Notes under the pieces: model-generated | What the model saw: the letters and a program-made list of their open reading frames with translations, nothing else | Databases searched by the model: none | What the model was told of the DNA's origin: nothing | In this document: piece by piece, positions 23,269 to 33,120 of the stretch | Layout of the letters: each line of letters begins with the position of its first letter | Position numbering within the stretch: position 1 is the first letter of the stretch | Made by a program: the position numbers and the translations under genes | Source of the DNA: an uncultured Duncaniella sp. | GTDB lineage: Bacteria > Bacteroidota > Bacteroidia > Bacteroidales > Muribaculaceae | Direction: 5' to 3' | Length of the DNA: 64,000 nt | NCBI GenBank assembly: GCA_910577335.1 | Contig: CAJTMJ010000004.1 | Coordinates: 1 to 64,000, forward strand

Positions 23269-25689
23269 ATGACCACTCTCTTCCGACACTTTCTTATAAC
23301 AGTAATTTTTGCTATGTTGGCTGTTTCCCCCGTGTGTGTGCAAGGGCAGGGGAAAGTAAGACTACATGGAAAAATAACCGGTCCCGATAATAGTCCTATA
23401 GAGTTTGCTACAATTCGTGTCGCCGGCACCACTTCCGGCACCACTTCCGGATTGGATGGCAACTATTCTCTTGTGTGCTCCTATAGCGATACTCTTGACG
23501 TGCATTTTTCATGCATTGGATTTCGTGAGCAGAAACGCCGATTGATAGACCCGCAGGAGGATGTTACCCTTAATGTGCGCCTTCAATATGACGAGCAACA
23601 GTTGAAGCAGGTCGAGGTCACGGAACTTAAAAAGCAAACCGGGACGTTGACAAATGTTGATGCGGCTTCGCTGAGGAATAACCCCGACGCTTCCGGTGGC
23701 AGTGTAGAATCGCTTATCACCACTATGTCGGGTGTGACCGGCGCAAATGAATTATCGTCACGTTACTCCGTGAGGGGTGGTTCGTACGATGAAAATTCCG
23801 TATATATAAATGGTGTGGAACTCTATCGCCCGCAACTTGTCTCGAATGGTCAGCAGGAGGGGTTGAGTGTTATAAATCCTGAATTAGTTGAGGCAATAGG
23901 ATTTTCTTCTGGCGGCTTCCCGGCTGAATTCGACGATAGGATGTCATCAGTCCTTGATATCGTCTACCGTCGTCCTGACTCTTTTTCCGGCTCGCTCTCT
24001 GCAAGCTTTATGGGTGGTTCCTTGGCAATAGGGCAGGGAAGCGGTAAATTTTCGCAACTGCATGGTGTCAGATATAAACGCAACAGCTCTCTGCTCAGCT
24101 CGATGGATACGAAAGGTGAGTATGATCCGCATTTTTTTGATTACCAGACTTCGATATCATACCGTAAATCTCCAAAAATAAGTGTGTCGTTGCTTGGGAA
24201 TATATCTTTTAACCATTATCGTTTTACACCTGTTGACCGAGAGACCTCATTCGGCTCGGTGTCAGATGCAAAACGGTTCAAAGTGTATTTCGACGGTCAT
24301 GAGAGGGATAAGTTTGACACATATTTCGGAGCGTTGTCGTTAGATTACCGTATAAGCCGTGCCTCCCGTTTGCAATTTTTAGTGAGCGGACAGCTATCCG
24401 ATGAACTCGTGGCGTATGACATATCCGGTGAATATTGGCTTGATCAAGCCGGCTCGCCTGATGTCGGTGGTGAGCTTGGTGTAGGGCGCTACCTTGAACA
24501 TGCGCGTGACAGGCTTAAAACATCGTTGATCACTGGTGCCATAAAAGGAGAGACGGCGATTAACAATAACAATACATTGAAATATGGCATTACCGCAAAA
24601 TTTCAGAATGTGATGGAGCGTTCCCGGGAATGGGAAATGCGTGATTCAGCCGGATATTCACTCCCTGCAACCGGACAAAATCTGCAAGTGATACATAATC
24701 TTGGTTCATATCAGGATATGGACTCTCGACGGCTAAGTGGATTTATTCAGGATACATGGAAACTCAACACATCGTCAGGATTCCTGTCGCTTAACGGGGG
24801 AGTGCGTGTGAGTTATTGGGATTTTAACAAGGAATTGCTTGCCAGCCCGAGATTGTCGTTAGGTTTCATCCCTGAAAAGGCTCCCGAATGGACTTTCAGG
24901 TTTGCCACGGGACTTTATTATCAGTCTCCGTTCTACAGAGAGTTCCGTATGCCTGTCAAGGATGAGAATGGAAATTTCACTATTGTCTTGAATAAGGATA
25001 TAAAGTCACAGCGAAGCATTCAGTTCATAGTCGGTGCCGATTATACTTTCAGGGCGTTTAACAGACCGTTCCGATTTACGGCTGAGGGGTATTACAACGC
25101 TCTTAACGATCTCATACCATACGAAATCGACAATCTGCGTCTTGTATACTCCGGGAGGAATGAAAGCAATGGCTATGTTGCCGGTATTGACATGAAACTG
25201 TTCGGACAGTTTGTGCCCGGAAGCGATTCATGGATAAGTTTCTCATTGATGAAGACAAGTGAGGATCTGCATGGCGTGAAAGTACCTCGTCCTACCGACA
25301 GGCGTTATAGCTTAGGCTTATTTTTCACGGACTACTTCCCGAAATTTCCTAAGCTTAAATTCAATTTGCGCGGGATTCTGATGGATGGACTTCTATGCAC
25401 GGCCCCTAATACTGACCGTGCGGACGGATATTTCCGTATGCCGGCTTATAAACGAGTGGACGTAGGGCTCGCTTACGCTCTTGTGTCACCGCCGGAAAGG
25501 GGAGAGTTCCGTTCAGGGTTAGGCAATTATCTGAAAAGCGTATGGCTTGGCGTGGATGTGTTTAATCTGTTTGATATAGCCAATGTGGCATCCTATTATT
25601 GGGTTACTGACGTTAACAATATACGTTATGCTGTCCCCAATTATCTTACAAGGCGACAATTTAACATTCGATTGACGATTGATTTCTAA
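23269..25689 (+). CDS. TonB-dependent receptor with carboxypeptidase-like N-terminal domain
   Basis: 806 residues from the ATG at 23269, where a signal peptide begins (TTLFRHFLITVIFAMLAVSP). A longer frame to 23158 is composed of palindrome sequence and rejected. CarboxypepD_reg domain at about 30-115 (HGKITGPDNSPIEFATIRV ... FSCIGFRE), plug at about 130-250 (SGVTGANELSSRYSVRGGS, FPAEFDDRMSSVLDI), then a 22-strand barrel ending in ...RRQFNIRLTIDF with terminal Phe. It lacks the SusC signature partner SusD, so the ligand (siderophore, metal complex or other) is unknown. Its leader is occupied by the palindrome, which would fold in any transcript reading through. Confidence 0.9.
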   Translation: MTTLFRHFLITVIFAMLAVSPVCVQGQGKVRLHGKITGPDNSPIEFATIRVAGTTSGTTSGLDGNYSLVCSYSDTLDVHFSCIGFREQKRRLIDPQEDVTLNVRLQYDEQQLKQVEVTELKKQTGTLTNVDAASLRNNPDASGGSVESLITTMSGVTGANELSSRYSVRGGSYDENSVYINGVELYRPQLVSNGQQEGLSVINPELVEAIGFSSGGFPAEFDDRMSSVLDIVYRRPDSFSGSLSASFMGGSLAIGQGSGKFSQLHGVRYKRNSSLLSSMDTKGEYDPHFFDYQTSISYRKSPKISVSLLGNISFNHYRFTPVDRETSFGSVSDAKRFKVYFDGHERDKFDTYFGALSLDYRISRASRLQFLVSGQLSDELVAYDISGEYWLDQAGSPDVGGELGVGRYLEHARDRLKTSLITGAIKGETAINNNNTLKYGITAKFQNVMERSREWEMRDSAGYSLPATGQNLQVIHNLGSYQDMDSRRLSGFIQDTWKLNTSSGFLSLNGGVRVSYWDFNKELLASPRLSLGFIPEKAPEWTFRFATGLYYQSPFYREFRMPVKDENGNFTIVLNKDIKSQRSIQFIVGADYTFRAFNRPFRFTAEGYYNALNDLIPYEIDNLRLVYSGRNESNGYVAGIDMKLFGQFVPGSDSWISFSLMKTSEDLHGVKVPRPTDRRYSLGLFFTDYFPKFPKLKFNLRGILMDGLLCTAPNTDRADGYFRMPAYKRVDVGLAYALVSPPERGEFRSGLGNYLKSVWLGVDVFNLFDIANVASYYWVTDVNNIRYAVPNYLTRRQFNIRLTIDF

Positions 25690-25704
25690 AAGAATGTTAA
25701 ACGA

Positions 25705-25736
25705 TTTGTGTGTGCGCCTATAAATCACTACCTTTG
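25705..25736 (+). promoter_or_regulatory. Promoter of the rpsF-rpsR-rplI operon
   Basis: TTTG (25705-25708), 20 bases, TACCTTTG (25729-25736). The leader to rpsF is about 70 bases. Confidence 0.75.
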
Positions 25737-25810
25737 CACCCGTCTAAGAGAATGCCTTTACATATTAAGGCATATTTCCTAAAATACCAATCAATTAATT
25801 TTTTAACAAA

Positions 25811-26179
25811 ATGCATTACGAAACCGTTTTCATTTTAACTCCCGTTTTGTCTGACCAGCAGATGAAGGAAGCGGTAGAAAAATTCGAGAAGGTGCTTACC
25901 GACAACGGTGCTACCATCGTGAACGAAGAGATCTGGGGTCTTCGCAAGCTTGCTTATCCCATCCAGAAAAAGTCTACCGGCTTCTACAACCTCGTTGAAT
26001 TTGACGCTGATCCGACTATCGTTAAAAAGATCGAGACTGCTTTCCGTCGTGACGAGCGTGTGCTCCGTTTCCTCGTGTTCCGTCTCGACAAGTATGCTGC
26101 TGAATACGCCGCTAAGCGCCGTAGCACACGTGCAGCTAAAGTAAATAACACTGTCACTGAAGAAGCAAAGGAGAACTAA
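25811..26179 (+). CDS. rpsF: 30S ribosomal protein S6
   Basis: 122 residues beginning [22 protein letters not shown], the S6 alpha/beta fold, with [22 protein letters not shown] in the middle and a basic, low-complexity C-terminus ([12 protein letters not shown]). S6 binds S18 on the 30S platform. First gene of the operon; the product next door is its partner. No ssb or priB lies between it and rpsR. Confidence 0.97.
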   Translation: MHYETVFILTPVLSDQQMKEAVEKFEKVLTDNGATIVNEEIWGLRKLAYPIQKKSTGFYNLVEFDADPTIVKKIETAFRRDERVLRFLVFRLDKYAAEYAAKRRSTRAAKVNNTVTEEAKEN

Positions 26180-26182
26180 ATC

Positions 26183-26449
26183 ATGGCACAAGCATCTGAA
26201 ATCCGCTACCTCACTCCCCTGTCGGTAGACGTAAAAAAGAAAAAATATTGCCGTTTTAAGAGAAGCGGTATCAAGTATATCGACTATAAGGATCCCGAAT
26301 TCCTTAAGAAGTTCCTCAACGAGCAGGGCAAGATTCTTCCCCGCCGCATCACCGGAACTTCTCTCAAGTTCCAGCGCCGTGTGGCTCAGGCTGTAAAGCG
26401 TGCTCGCCACCTCGCTCTTCTCCCCTACGTTACTGACTTGATGAAATAA
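26183..26449 (+). CDS. rpsR: 30S ribosomal protein S18
   Basis: 88 residues, with [36 protein letters not shown] spanning the S6-contact helix and 16S-binding loop, and the conserved [14 protein letters not shown] near the end. Three bases separate it from rpsF. An N-terminal KKKKYCRF cysteine is typical. Confidence 0.97.
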   Translation: MAQASEIRYLTPLSVDVKKKKYCRFKRSGIKYIDYKDPEFLKKFLNEQGKILPRRITGTSLKFQRRVAQAVKRARHLALLPYVTDLMK

Positions 26450-26470
26450 CTTTAAAAGCTAATAGGAATT

Positions 26471-26911
26471 ATGAAGCTCATTCTTAAAGAAGATATCGCC
26501 AACCTTGGCTACAAAGATGATGTAGTCGAAGTTAAGAGCGGATATGGTCGCAATTACCTTATCCCCACAGGCAAAGCTGTTATTGCTACCGAATCAGCTC
26601 TTAAAGTTCTTGCTGAGAACCAGCGTCAGCGCGCTCACAAGCTCGCTCGCATCAAGGCTGAAGCTGAGGCTGTTGCCGCTGCACTTGAAGGTGTTAAACT
26701 TACAATCGGTGCTAAGACTTCTTCAACCGGTACTATTTTCGGCTCTGTCAACAGCATCCAGATTGCAGAAGCACTCGAAAAGCTCGGTCACAATATCGAT
26801 CGCAAGCTCATCGTTATCGAACCGGTGAAGGAAGTAGGCGAATATGTCGCTAACATCCGTCTCCACCGCGACGTTAATGTTGAGATACCTTTTGAAGTCG
26901 TATCTGAATAA
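26471..26911 (+). CDS. rplI: 50S ribosomal protein L9
   Basis: 146 residues: N-terminal rRNA-binding domain MKLILKEDIANLGYKDDVVEVKSGYGRNYLIPTGKA, a long linking helix (about 45-75) and the C-terminal domain ending in VNVEIPFEVVSE. Last gene of the operon, followed by a strong terminator at 26949-26996. Confidence 0.97.
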   Translation: MKLILKEDIANLGYKDDVVEVKSGYGRNYLIPTGKAVIATESALKVLAENQRQRAHKLARIKAEAEAVAAALEGVKLTIGAKTSSTGTIFGSVNSIQIAEALEKLGHNIDRKLIVIEPVKEVGEYVANIRLHRDVNVEIPFEVVSE

Positions 26912-26948
26912 TTTTTAGATAAGATATCCCAACCCTCCAATTTCCCTT

Positions 26949-26996
26949 GAGAGCGTAGCCTTCCCCACCCAACCATTAGGCTGCGCTCTCATCTTT
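26949..26996 (+). terminator. Terminator of the ribosomal protein operon
   Basis: A 12-bp stem, 26949-26960 with 26979-26990 (one G-U), then ATCTTTTTAT. Confidence 0.88.
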
Positions 26997-27173
26997 TTAT
27001 ACTTACGGATGGTGGTGTTAACGGAATTTAACGTCTCGACACCTTTTTCTGTCTATTTTCCCAATTGTCTACTGAATGACTCTAATGGTAGATTTTGGGA
27101 TTTTTTACCTTAAACTTTTAGTAATTTTGGTGTCAAATACTACAAAATAGTATTAAGAAAGTTTTTAATATTT

Positions 27174-29957
27174 ATGACACGTTTTGCTCATTACAAGTTT
27201 TTATCTGCACTATTATTCCTTTCTCTCACGTTTTCGCTATACGCCTACAACATCTCCGGTGTTGTAAAGGATTCGGAAACCAAGGAGCCGCTGATGGAAG
27301 CGGCGGTTAAGCTCGTCAGTGCACGTGACACTGCTTTTGTGGCAGGTGTCACTACCAATGTCGATGGTAAGTTTAATATTCGCAACGTCAAGGCTGGAAA
27401 GTATATCATACAGTTCAGTTATGTCGGATATGCCGATGTGGAAAAGCCCGTCACCGTGGCTTCGTCAAATGTGCGAATGGGGGAGGTGCAATTGCGTGAA
27501 TCATCGGAAGTGCTCGGTGAGGTAAGCGTTGTGGCAACCAAAACTCCCATCAAGGTTATGGAGGATACCGTGGAATATAATGCGGATTCATACCATACCC
27601 AGCCTAACGCAGTGGTTGAGGACCTGTTGAAACGTCTCCCCGGAGTGGAGGTTGACAGCGACGGTAAGATTACTGCCAATGGCAAAGATGTGAAGAAAAT
27701 ATTAATCGATGGTAAAGAGTTCTTCAGCGATGACCCTCAGGTTGCGTCAAAGAATCTTCCTGTAAGCATGATTGAGAAGCTTCAGGTGGTTGACCGCAAG
27801 AGCGATATGGCTCGTCTTACAGGTGTGGATGACGGTGAGGATGAAACTGTGATAAACCTTACCGTGAAAAGGGGTATGAATCAGGGCTGGTTTGGTACAG
27901 CTGAAGGTGGTTACGGTACTGACGACCGTTATGCCGGATCGTTCAATGTTAACCGCTTTTGGGATGGTAACCAGATAACATTCCTCGGCAATCTTAACAA
28001 TACAAATCAACTTGGTTTCACCGACAGCAACGGTAATCGTTTCCGTCGTTTCGGTGGCAACAATGGTATCACTACATCACGTTCGTTTGGTATAAACTTC
28101 AACGTGGGCAAGGATGAGATACTCCGTGTGGGCGGCGACATACTTTATTCAAACACCGACCGCACATCCACAAGCCGTACCAGCCGTCAATGGAACGAAA
28201 CCTCCAATTATGAAAATATAGAGAAGTATGCCCGTGACCGTGGCAATAATCTTCGAGGTGATTTCCGTGTGCTTTGGAATCCGGATTCATTCAACACTCT
28301 TGAATTCCGTCCCAACTTCTCATTGAATCATAACAAGTCATTGAGCTGGGATAACACGCATAACTATGACCCGAATATGTCGGAAATCAGTAATGCCGAG
28401 AATAAAGCGCAAAGCCGCGGTAATTCATTCGAACTTGGCGGCCGTCTTATCTATTCTCACAGGTTTAAACAAAGACGCGGCAGGTCATTCTCTGTAAGTA
28501 TGCAGTATAGCCTTTCAAATGTGCGTGAGAAAGAGACATCCTACTCTCACAACATGTATCTGCTACTTGATTCGACACTTATCCTTGATCAGTATGCCAA
28601 CAATCATACATGGTCAAATCAGGTGATGACCCAGTTGACATGGACAGAACCTCTCGGAGATATTAAGAATGGTAATTCTCTCGTGTTCTCTTATCGTATG
28701 AATTACAGATGGAACAACGCTGACAAGCTTGTTTATAATCTTCCCGAAGATTACAATCTTGACATCTTCCCACCTGCCGGTGTTGAACCTGATCCTGTAT
28801 ACTCCAACCGCTTCCGTAACAATTATTTCAACCAGAATATAAGCATGGGCTATAAGAAGACTTCCCAGAAATATAATATGGAAGTAGGTCTTGCCCTTGT
28901 GCCTCAGATGTCAAAGTCAACCGACCTGATTAATTCTGATAGAAATATAGATACCCGTTGGGTATGGAACTATGCTCCGTACATGCGTATGCGTTACCGT
29001 TTCAGCAAGCAGACATCGTTGATGGTTCATTATCGCGGACGGTCTTCGCAGCCCTCATTAAGCCAGTTGCAGCCCGTGGCTGATGTGTCTAACCCGATGA
29101 ATATAGTTATTGGTAACCCTGACCTTGATCCCTCATTCTCTCACAATATGATGGTTCGTTTCCAAGATTTCAACATGGAGTCGCAACGTTCCCTCATGTT
29201 CATGGGTAATTTCCAGCTGACACAGAACTCTATTATCTCAAAGACAACGCTCGATCCTGCCACTAATGCACGTACCACAACATACGTGAACGCCAACGGT
29301 GTTTGGAACGGTCGTTTGATGAATATGTTCTCCATGCCTCTCAGAAATAAGAAATGGAGAGTGTCAAACCATATATTTGTCAATGGTCAGCGCACAGTCG
29401 GTTTTACAAATGACAAGCGAAATGCCGCAATGTCAGTTAATATCTTTGAAAGCCCGGGCATATCTTTCCGTCCCGATAATTTCGAGTTTGAAATTCGTCC
29501 TCAATACTCTATTCAGACCACTCATTACAGCTTGAAGAGTGAAAACACTCCTAATAAGAATGTTCAGCGTTATGGTGGACGTGCTGATATAAACTATTAT
29601 ACTTCATGGGGCTTGACTCTTCAGACAGATATTAACTACTCGGCTACTGAAGGCTATTCTGACGGATATAATACACGTACTACTATGTGGAATGCCTCTA
29701 TTTCACAGCAATTCTTGCGTAACAAGTCTCTCACATTGTCATTCAGAATGTATGACATATTGAATCAGCGTAAGAGCATATCTCATACCACCAACGATCA
29801 GTATATTCAGGATACTTGGTCGAACACACTCGGACGTTATGGTATGGTATCTCTCACATGGCGCTTCAACACATTCGGAAAAGGAAAAGAACCCGGTGCC
29901 AACCGTGGTGGCTGGGGTGGCGGTCCCGGCGGTCCCGGCAGACCTCCTCGTCATTAA
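27174..29957 (+). CDS. Outer-membrane beta-barrel protein with carboxypeptidase-like domain (TonB-receptor-like)
   Basis: 927 residues: signal peptide (FLSALLFLSLTFSLYAY), CarboxypepD_reg domain at about 25-110 (ISGVVKDSETKEPLMEAAVKLV ... FSYVGYADVEKP), plug-like region (DLLKRLPGVEVDSDGKITANGKDVKKILIDGKEFF) and a large barrel of the type called outer membrane protein beta-barrel family. The barrel ends in SLTWRFNTF and is followed by a Gly/Pro-rich tail, GGWGGGPGGPGRPPRH, so the terminal residue is not the usual Phe. The substrate is unknown. A TAATTTTG -7 box lies at 27122-27129. Confidence 0.88.
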   Translation: MTRFAHYKFLSALLFLSLTFSLYAYNISGVVKDSETKEPLMEAAVKLVSARDTAFVAGVTTNVDGKFNIRNVKAGKYIIQFSYVGYADVEKPVTVASSNVRMGEVQLRESSEVLGEVSVVATKTPIKVMEDTVEYNADSYHTQPNAVVEDLLKRLPGVEVDSDGKITANGKDVKKILIDGKEFFSDDPQVASKNLPVSMIEKLQVVDRKSDMARLTGVDDGEDETVINLTVKRGMNQGWFGTAEGGYGTDDRYAGSFNVNRFWDGNQITFLGNLNNTNQLGFTDSNGNRFRRFGGNNGITTSRSFGINFNVGKDEILRVGGDILYSNTDRTSTSRTSRQWNETSNYENIEKYARDRGNNLRGDFRVLWNPDSFNTLEFRPNFSLNHNKSLSWDNTHNYDPNMSEISNAENKAQSRGNSFELGGRLIYSHRFKQRRGRSFSVSMQYSLSNVREKETSYSHNMYLLLDSTLILDQYANNHTWSNQVMTQLTWTEPLGDIKNGNSLVFSYRMNYRWNNADKLVYNLPEDYNLDIFPPAGVEPDPVYSNRFRNNYFNQNISMGYKKTSQKYNMEVGLALVPQMSKSTDLINSDRNIDTRWVWNYAPYMRMRYRFSKQTSLMVHYRGRSSQPSLSQLQPVADVSNPMNIVIGNPDLDPSFSHNMMVRFQDFNMESQRSLMFMGNFQLTQNSIISKTTLDPATNARTTTYVNANGVWNGRLMNMFSMPLRNKKWRVSNHIFVNGQRTVGFTNDKRNAAMSVNIFESPGISFRPDNFEFEIRPQYSIQTTHYSLKSENTPNKNVQRYGGRADINYYTSWGLTLQTDINYSATEGYSDGYNTRTTMWNASISQQFLRNKSLTLSFRMYDILNQRKSISHTTNDQYIQDTWSNTLGRYGMVSLTWRFNTFGKGKEPGANRGGWGGGPGGPGRPPRH

Positions 29958-29989
29958 AAAATATCTCTCCTAATTGGTAGTTACATGAT

Positions 29990-30027
29990 AAATCCCTGTC
30001 AGTTCAACGATGCCTGACAGGGATTTT
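29990..30027 (+). terminator. Terminator after the 27174 gene
   Basis: A 13-bp perfect stem, 29990-30002 with 30014-30026, then TTAATATATTT. It lies between the convergent barrel gene and mutS. Confidence 0.75.
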
Positions 30028-30071
30028 AATATATTTGGATAGGAAGTATTGTAATTAGGTTAGGGGATAGC

Positions 30072-32690
30072 TTATTTACCCATGAGGATGCTTTTTATGT
30101 CATTTAGCTTGTTGAGGGCATCCATCGGTGTGAGATTGTTTATGTCAAGACCGAGTATCTGATCTCGCAGCTGTGCGAGCAGCGGGTCATCAAGCTGGAA
30201 GAATGACATCTGCATACCCTCGGCTTGTTCGCTTACAGTAGCAAGGTTTTTCACGACCTCCGAATCTGTTTCACGATTGGAACTTTCGAGGTGTTTAAGC
30301 ACTTCATTCGCACGTTTGACTATCGATTGAGGCATACCGGCGAGTTTCGCCACATGTATACCAAAACTGTGCTCGCTTCCGCCACGTGCGAGTTTGCGCA
30401 GGAACACGACTTTGCCGTTAATCTCCTTTACCGAAACATTGAAATTCACCACTCGCTGAAAACTCTTTTCCATCTCGTTCAGCTCATGATAGTGGGTGGC
30501 AAAAAGTGTCTTTGGATGTGCGTTGCCGTACTCATGGATATGCTCAACGATAGCCCATGCTATTGATATGCCGTCGTAGGTCGATGTGCCTCGTCCGAGT
30601 TCGTCGAACAGTATCAGTGACCGTTCACTCATGTTGTTCAGGATTGAGGCAGCTTCGTTCATCTCTACCATAAAGGTGGATTCACCGAGCGATATGTTAT
30701 CGCTTGCACCCACACGTGTGAATATTTTGTCAACTACTCCGATATGTGCGCTCTCCGCAGCCACGAAACTGCCTATCTGCGCCAATAGAACGTTAAGAGC
30801 GGTCTGACGCAGTAATGCGGATTTACCGGACATATTCGGTCCGGTTATCATCATCACCTGAGTGCCGCTGTTCGAAAGGCTGACAGAATTTGTTATATAA
30901 GGCTCTCCCGGCGGCAGCTCTTTTTCAATCACCGGGTGTCTACCTTCCACGATTGATATGTCGAGCGAATCATCCACCACGGGACGATTATATTTGTTCT
31001 CAAGCGCTACTCGTGTGAGCGAGTTGTAAACATCAAGCTGAGCCACCAACTGCGCATCTAAAAGTATTGCGGGGATGTAGTCGCACAGCCTTGCCACTAA
31101 TTCGGTGTAGATGCGTTGTTCTATGATGGCTATTTTATCCTGTGCGCCTAATATTTTTTCCTCGTATTCTTTCAGCTCTTGGGTGATGTAACGTTCGGCA
31201 TTTACAAGTGTTTGCTTCCTTATCCACTCTTCTGGCACTTTGTCCTTATGGGTGTTGGTAACCTCTATGTAGTATCCGAACACGTTGTTATATGCCACTT
31301 TGAGCGACGGTATTCCGGTGCGCTGGCTTTCACGCTGTTGCAACTGCAATAGGTAATCCTTGCCTCTGTAGGCTATCTCCCTTAGTTCGTCAAGTTCCGG
31401 GTCAACGCCCGCTTTGATAACCTGCCCCTTGTTGAGTGCGGTCGGAGCTTCATCAACTATCTCCCGTCCTATCCTGTCAGCTATGCTTTCGCACGGATTC
31501 AACTGCTCTCCGATTGATACGAGTGCCGGTTGGTTTGACTGTTCGCATAGGCTCTTTATCGGGGCTATCATTTTCAGGGCATGATGCAGCTGCATCATCT
31601 CACGAGGATTGACTCTCCCCGCTGAGACCTTTCCGATAAGTCGCTCTATATCGCCTATATGCCCTAATGCTTCTTTAAGTGAGTCACGGTCAGCCGGTTC
31701 ACGGAAGAAATATTCTACGATGTCAAGACGCTTGTTAATCTCCTTGCTGTCTTTCAACGGGAACAGGAGCCAGCGTCTTAACAGACGTGCTCCCATAGGG
31801 CTGACAGTTCGGTCGATCACATCCAACAGGCTTTTCCCTTCGTCACCCATGGTGGTGACAAGTTCCAAGTTCCTTATGGTGAAACGGTCGAGTCGCACAG
31901 CCATACCTTCCTCAATTCTTGTCAAAGCAGTGATATGGGAAGTGTGAGTGTGCTGTGTTATGTCAAGGTAATGCAATATAGCTCCTGACGCAATTATCGC
32001 AGAAGCCATGTTATGTATACCGAAGCCTTTCAGCGATGTGGTTTCGAATTGTTTCAGAAGTCTGTCACGGGCTGCGTCGTCGGTATATACCCAGTCGTCA
32101 AGTTCAAAGGTGAAATAATGTTCCGAAAACAGCTCTTCCATCAGTTTTCGCTTACCTCTCTCCACTAATACTTCTTTGGGTGCAAAGTTGGTCAGCAGCT
32201 TGTCAACATAGTCATTGTTCCCCTCGGCAGTCATAAACTCTCCGGTGGAAATGTCGAGAAAAGCCACTCCGGTCATCTGCTTGCCGAAGTGTACCGCTGC
32301 AAGAAAATTATTCTCCCTATGGTTCAGCACATTGTCATTTATGGACACGCCGGGTGTGACAAGCTCCGTGATACCTCTTTTTACTAATTTTTTTGTGGTT
32401 TTGGGGTCTTCGAGCTGTTCGCATATAGCCACACGCTTCCCCGCTCTTACCAACTTGGGAAGATAAGTGTCAAGGGCGTGATGAGGGAAGCCGGCAAGTT
32501 CCACAAATTGAGCCGACCCGTTAGCCCTGCGGGTAAGTGTGATGCCGAGTATTTCCGATGCGGCGATTGCGTCATCAGAGAATGTCTCGTAAAAATCTCC
32601 TACACGAAAAAGCAGAATGGCATCAGGATGTTTCTGTTTCATCGCGATATATTGCTTCATCAAGGGTGTCTCGACGATTGTCTTTGCCAT
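30072..32690 (-). CDS. mutS: DNA mismatch repair protein MutS
   Basis: 872 residues. N-terminal mismatch-recognition domain with the Phe-x-Glu motif ([16 protein letters not shown]), connector, lever and clamp domains, then the ATPase with Walker [14 protein letters not shown] near residue 617 and a [14 protein letters not shown]alker B/signature region. The C-terminal segment ends with the dimer/tetramer helix ([26 protein letters not shown]). It recognises mismatches and recruits MutL. It is monocistronic and leftward. A minus-strand TAATTTTG lies at 32742-32749. Confidence 0.97.
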   Translation of the reverse strand: MAKTIVETPLMKQYIAMKQKHPDAILLFRVGDFYETFSDDAIAASEILGITLTRRANGSAQFVELAGFPHHALDTYLPKLVRAGKRVAICEQLEDPKTTKKLVKRGITELVTPGVSINDNVLNHRENNFLAAVHFGKQMTGVAFLDISTGEFMTAEGNNDYVDKLLTNFAPKEVLVERGKRKLMEELFSEHYFTFELDDWVYTDDAARDRLLKQFETTSLKGFGIHNMASAIIASGAILHYLDITQHTHTSHITALTRIEEGMAVRLDRFTIRNLELVTTMGDEGKSLLDVIDRTVSPMGARLLRRWLLFPLKDSKEINKRLDIVEYFFREPADRDSLKEALGHIGDIERLIGKVSAGRVNPREMMQLHHALKMIAPIKSLCEQSNQPALVSIGEQLNPCESIADRIGREIVDEAPTALNKGQVIKAGVDPELDELREIAYRGKDYLLQLQQRESQRTGIPSLKVAYNNVFGYYIEVTNTHKDKVPEEWIRKQTLVNAERYITQELKEYEEKILGAQDKIAIIEQRIYTELVARLCDYIPAILLDAQLVAQLDVYNSLTRVALENKYNRPVVDDSLDISIVEGRHPVIEKELPPGEPYITNSVSLSNSGTQVMMITGPNMSGKSALLRQTALNVLLAQIGSFVAAESAHIGVVDKIFTRVGASDNISLGESTFMVEMNEAASILNNMSERSLILFDELGRGTSTYDGISIAWAIVEHIHEYGNAHPKTLFATHYHELNEMEKSFQRVVNFNVSVKEINGKVVFLRKLARGGSEHSFGIHVAKLAGMPQSIVKRANEVLKHLESSNRETDSEVVKNLATVSEQAEGMQMSFFQLDDPLLAQLRDQILGLDINNLTPMDALNKLNDIKSILMGK

Positions 32691-33120
32691 TGGATTGATG
32701 GTGTTATGCTGTTAGATCAGTGAAATTAACACACAAATTTACAAAATTATTTGTAATCATTCCAAACCTTATTTTTTGACACGCCGTTGAATACCCGTAG
32801 AGCTGTTTTGACATAATTAACTATATTTTGTTAAAATTGAGACATTTGATTGTGGATATTGAAAAAATGCTTATCTTTGTAAAAAATCATTGCGGACATT
32901 ATAATGACTCTGATGATTTTTGGAACATATTTTGTAATAAAAATTTAGCACATTACGCTCTCTCGCTTTCAATAAAATTAATTAACTTTGTGCAAAATTT
33001 ACAAACGCATAGTCCATGAACAGTCAATTTTTTTCTGACATTTCATGGATTTTATGTACACTACTAACTCATACCGGATAACACAATCAAAAAAATTTTA
33101 TTAACTAATCAGTCATTATT
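32691..33120. promoter_or_regulatory. Divergent regulatory region between mutS and a TonB receptor
   Basis: 430 AT-rich bases without a credible gene. Rightward promoter-like boxes are TTG (32850-32852) with TATCTTTG (32872-32879, 19-base gap) and a second TAACTTTG at 32983-32990; the leftward TAATTTTG for mutS is at 32742-32749. The receptor would thus have a leader of 130 to 240 bases. Confidence 0.5.
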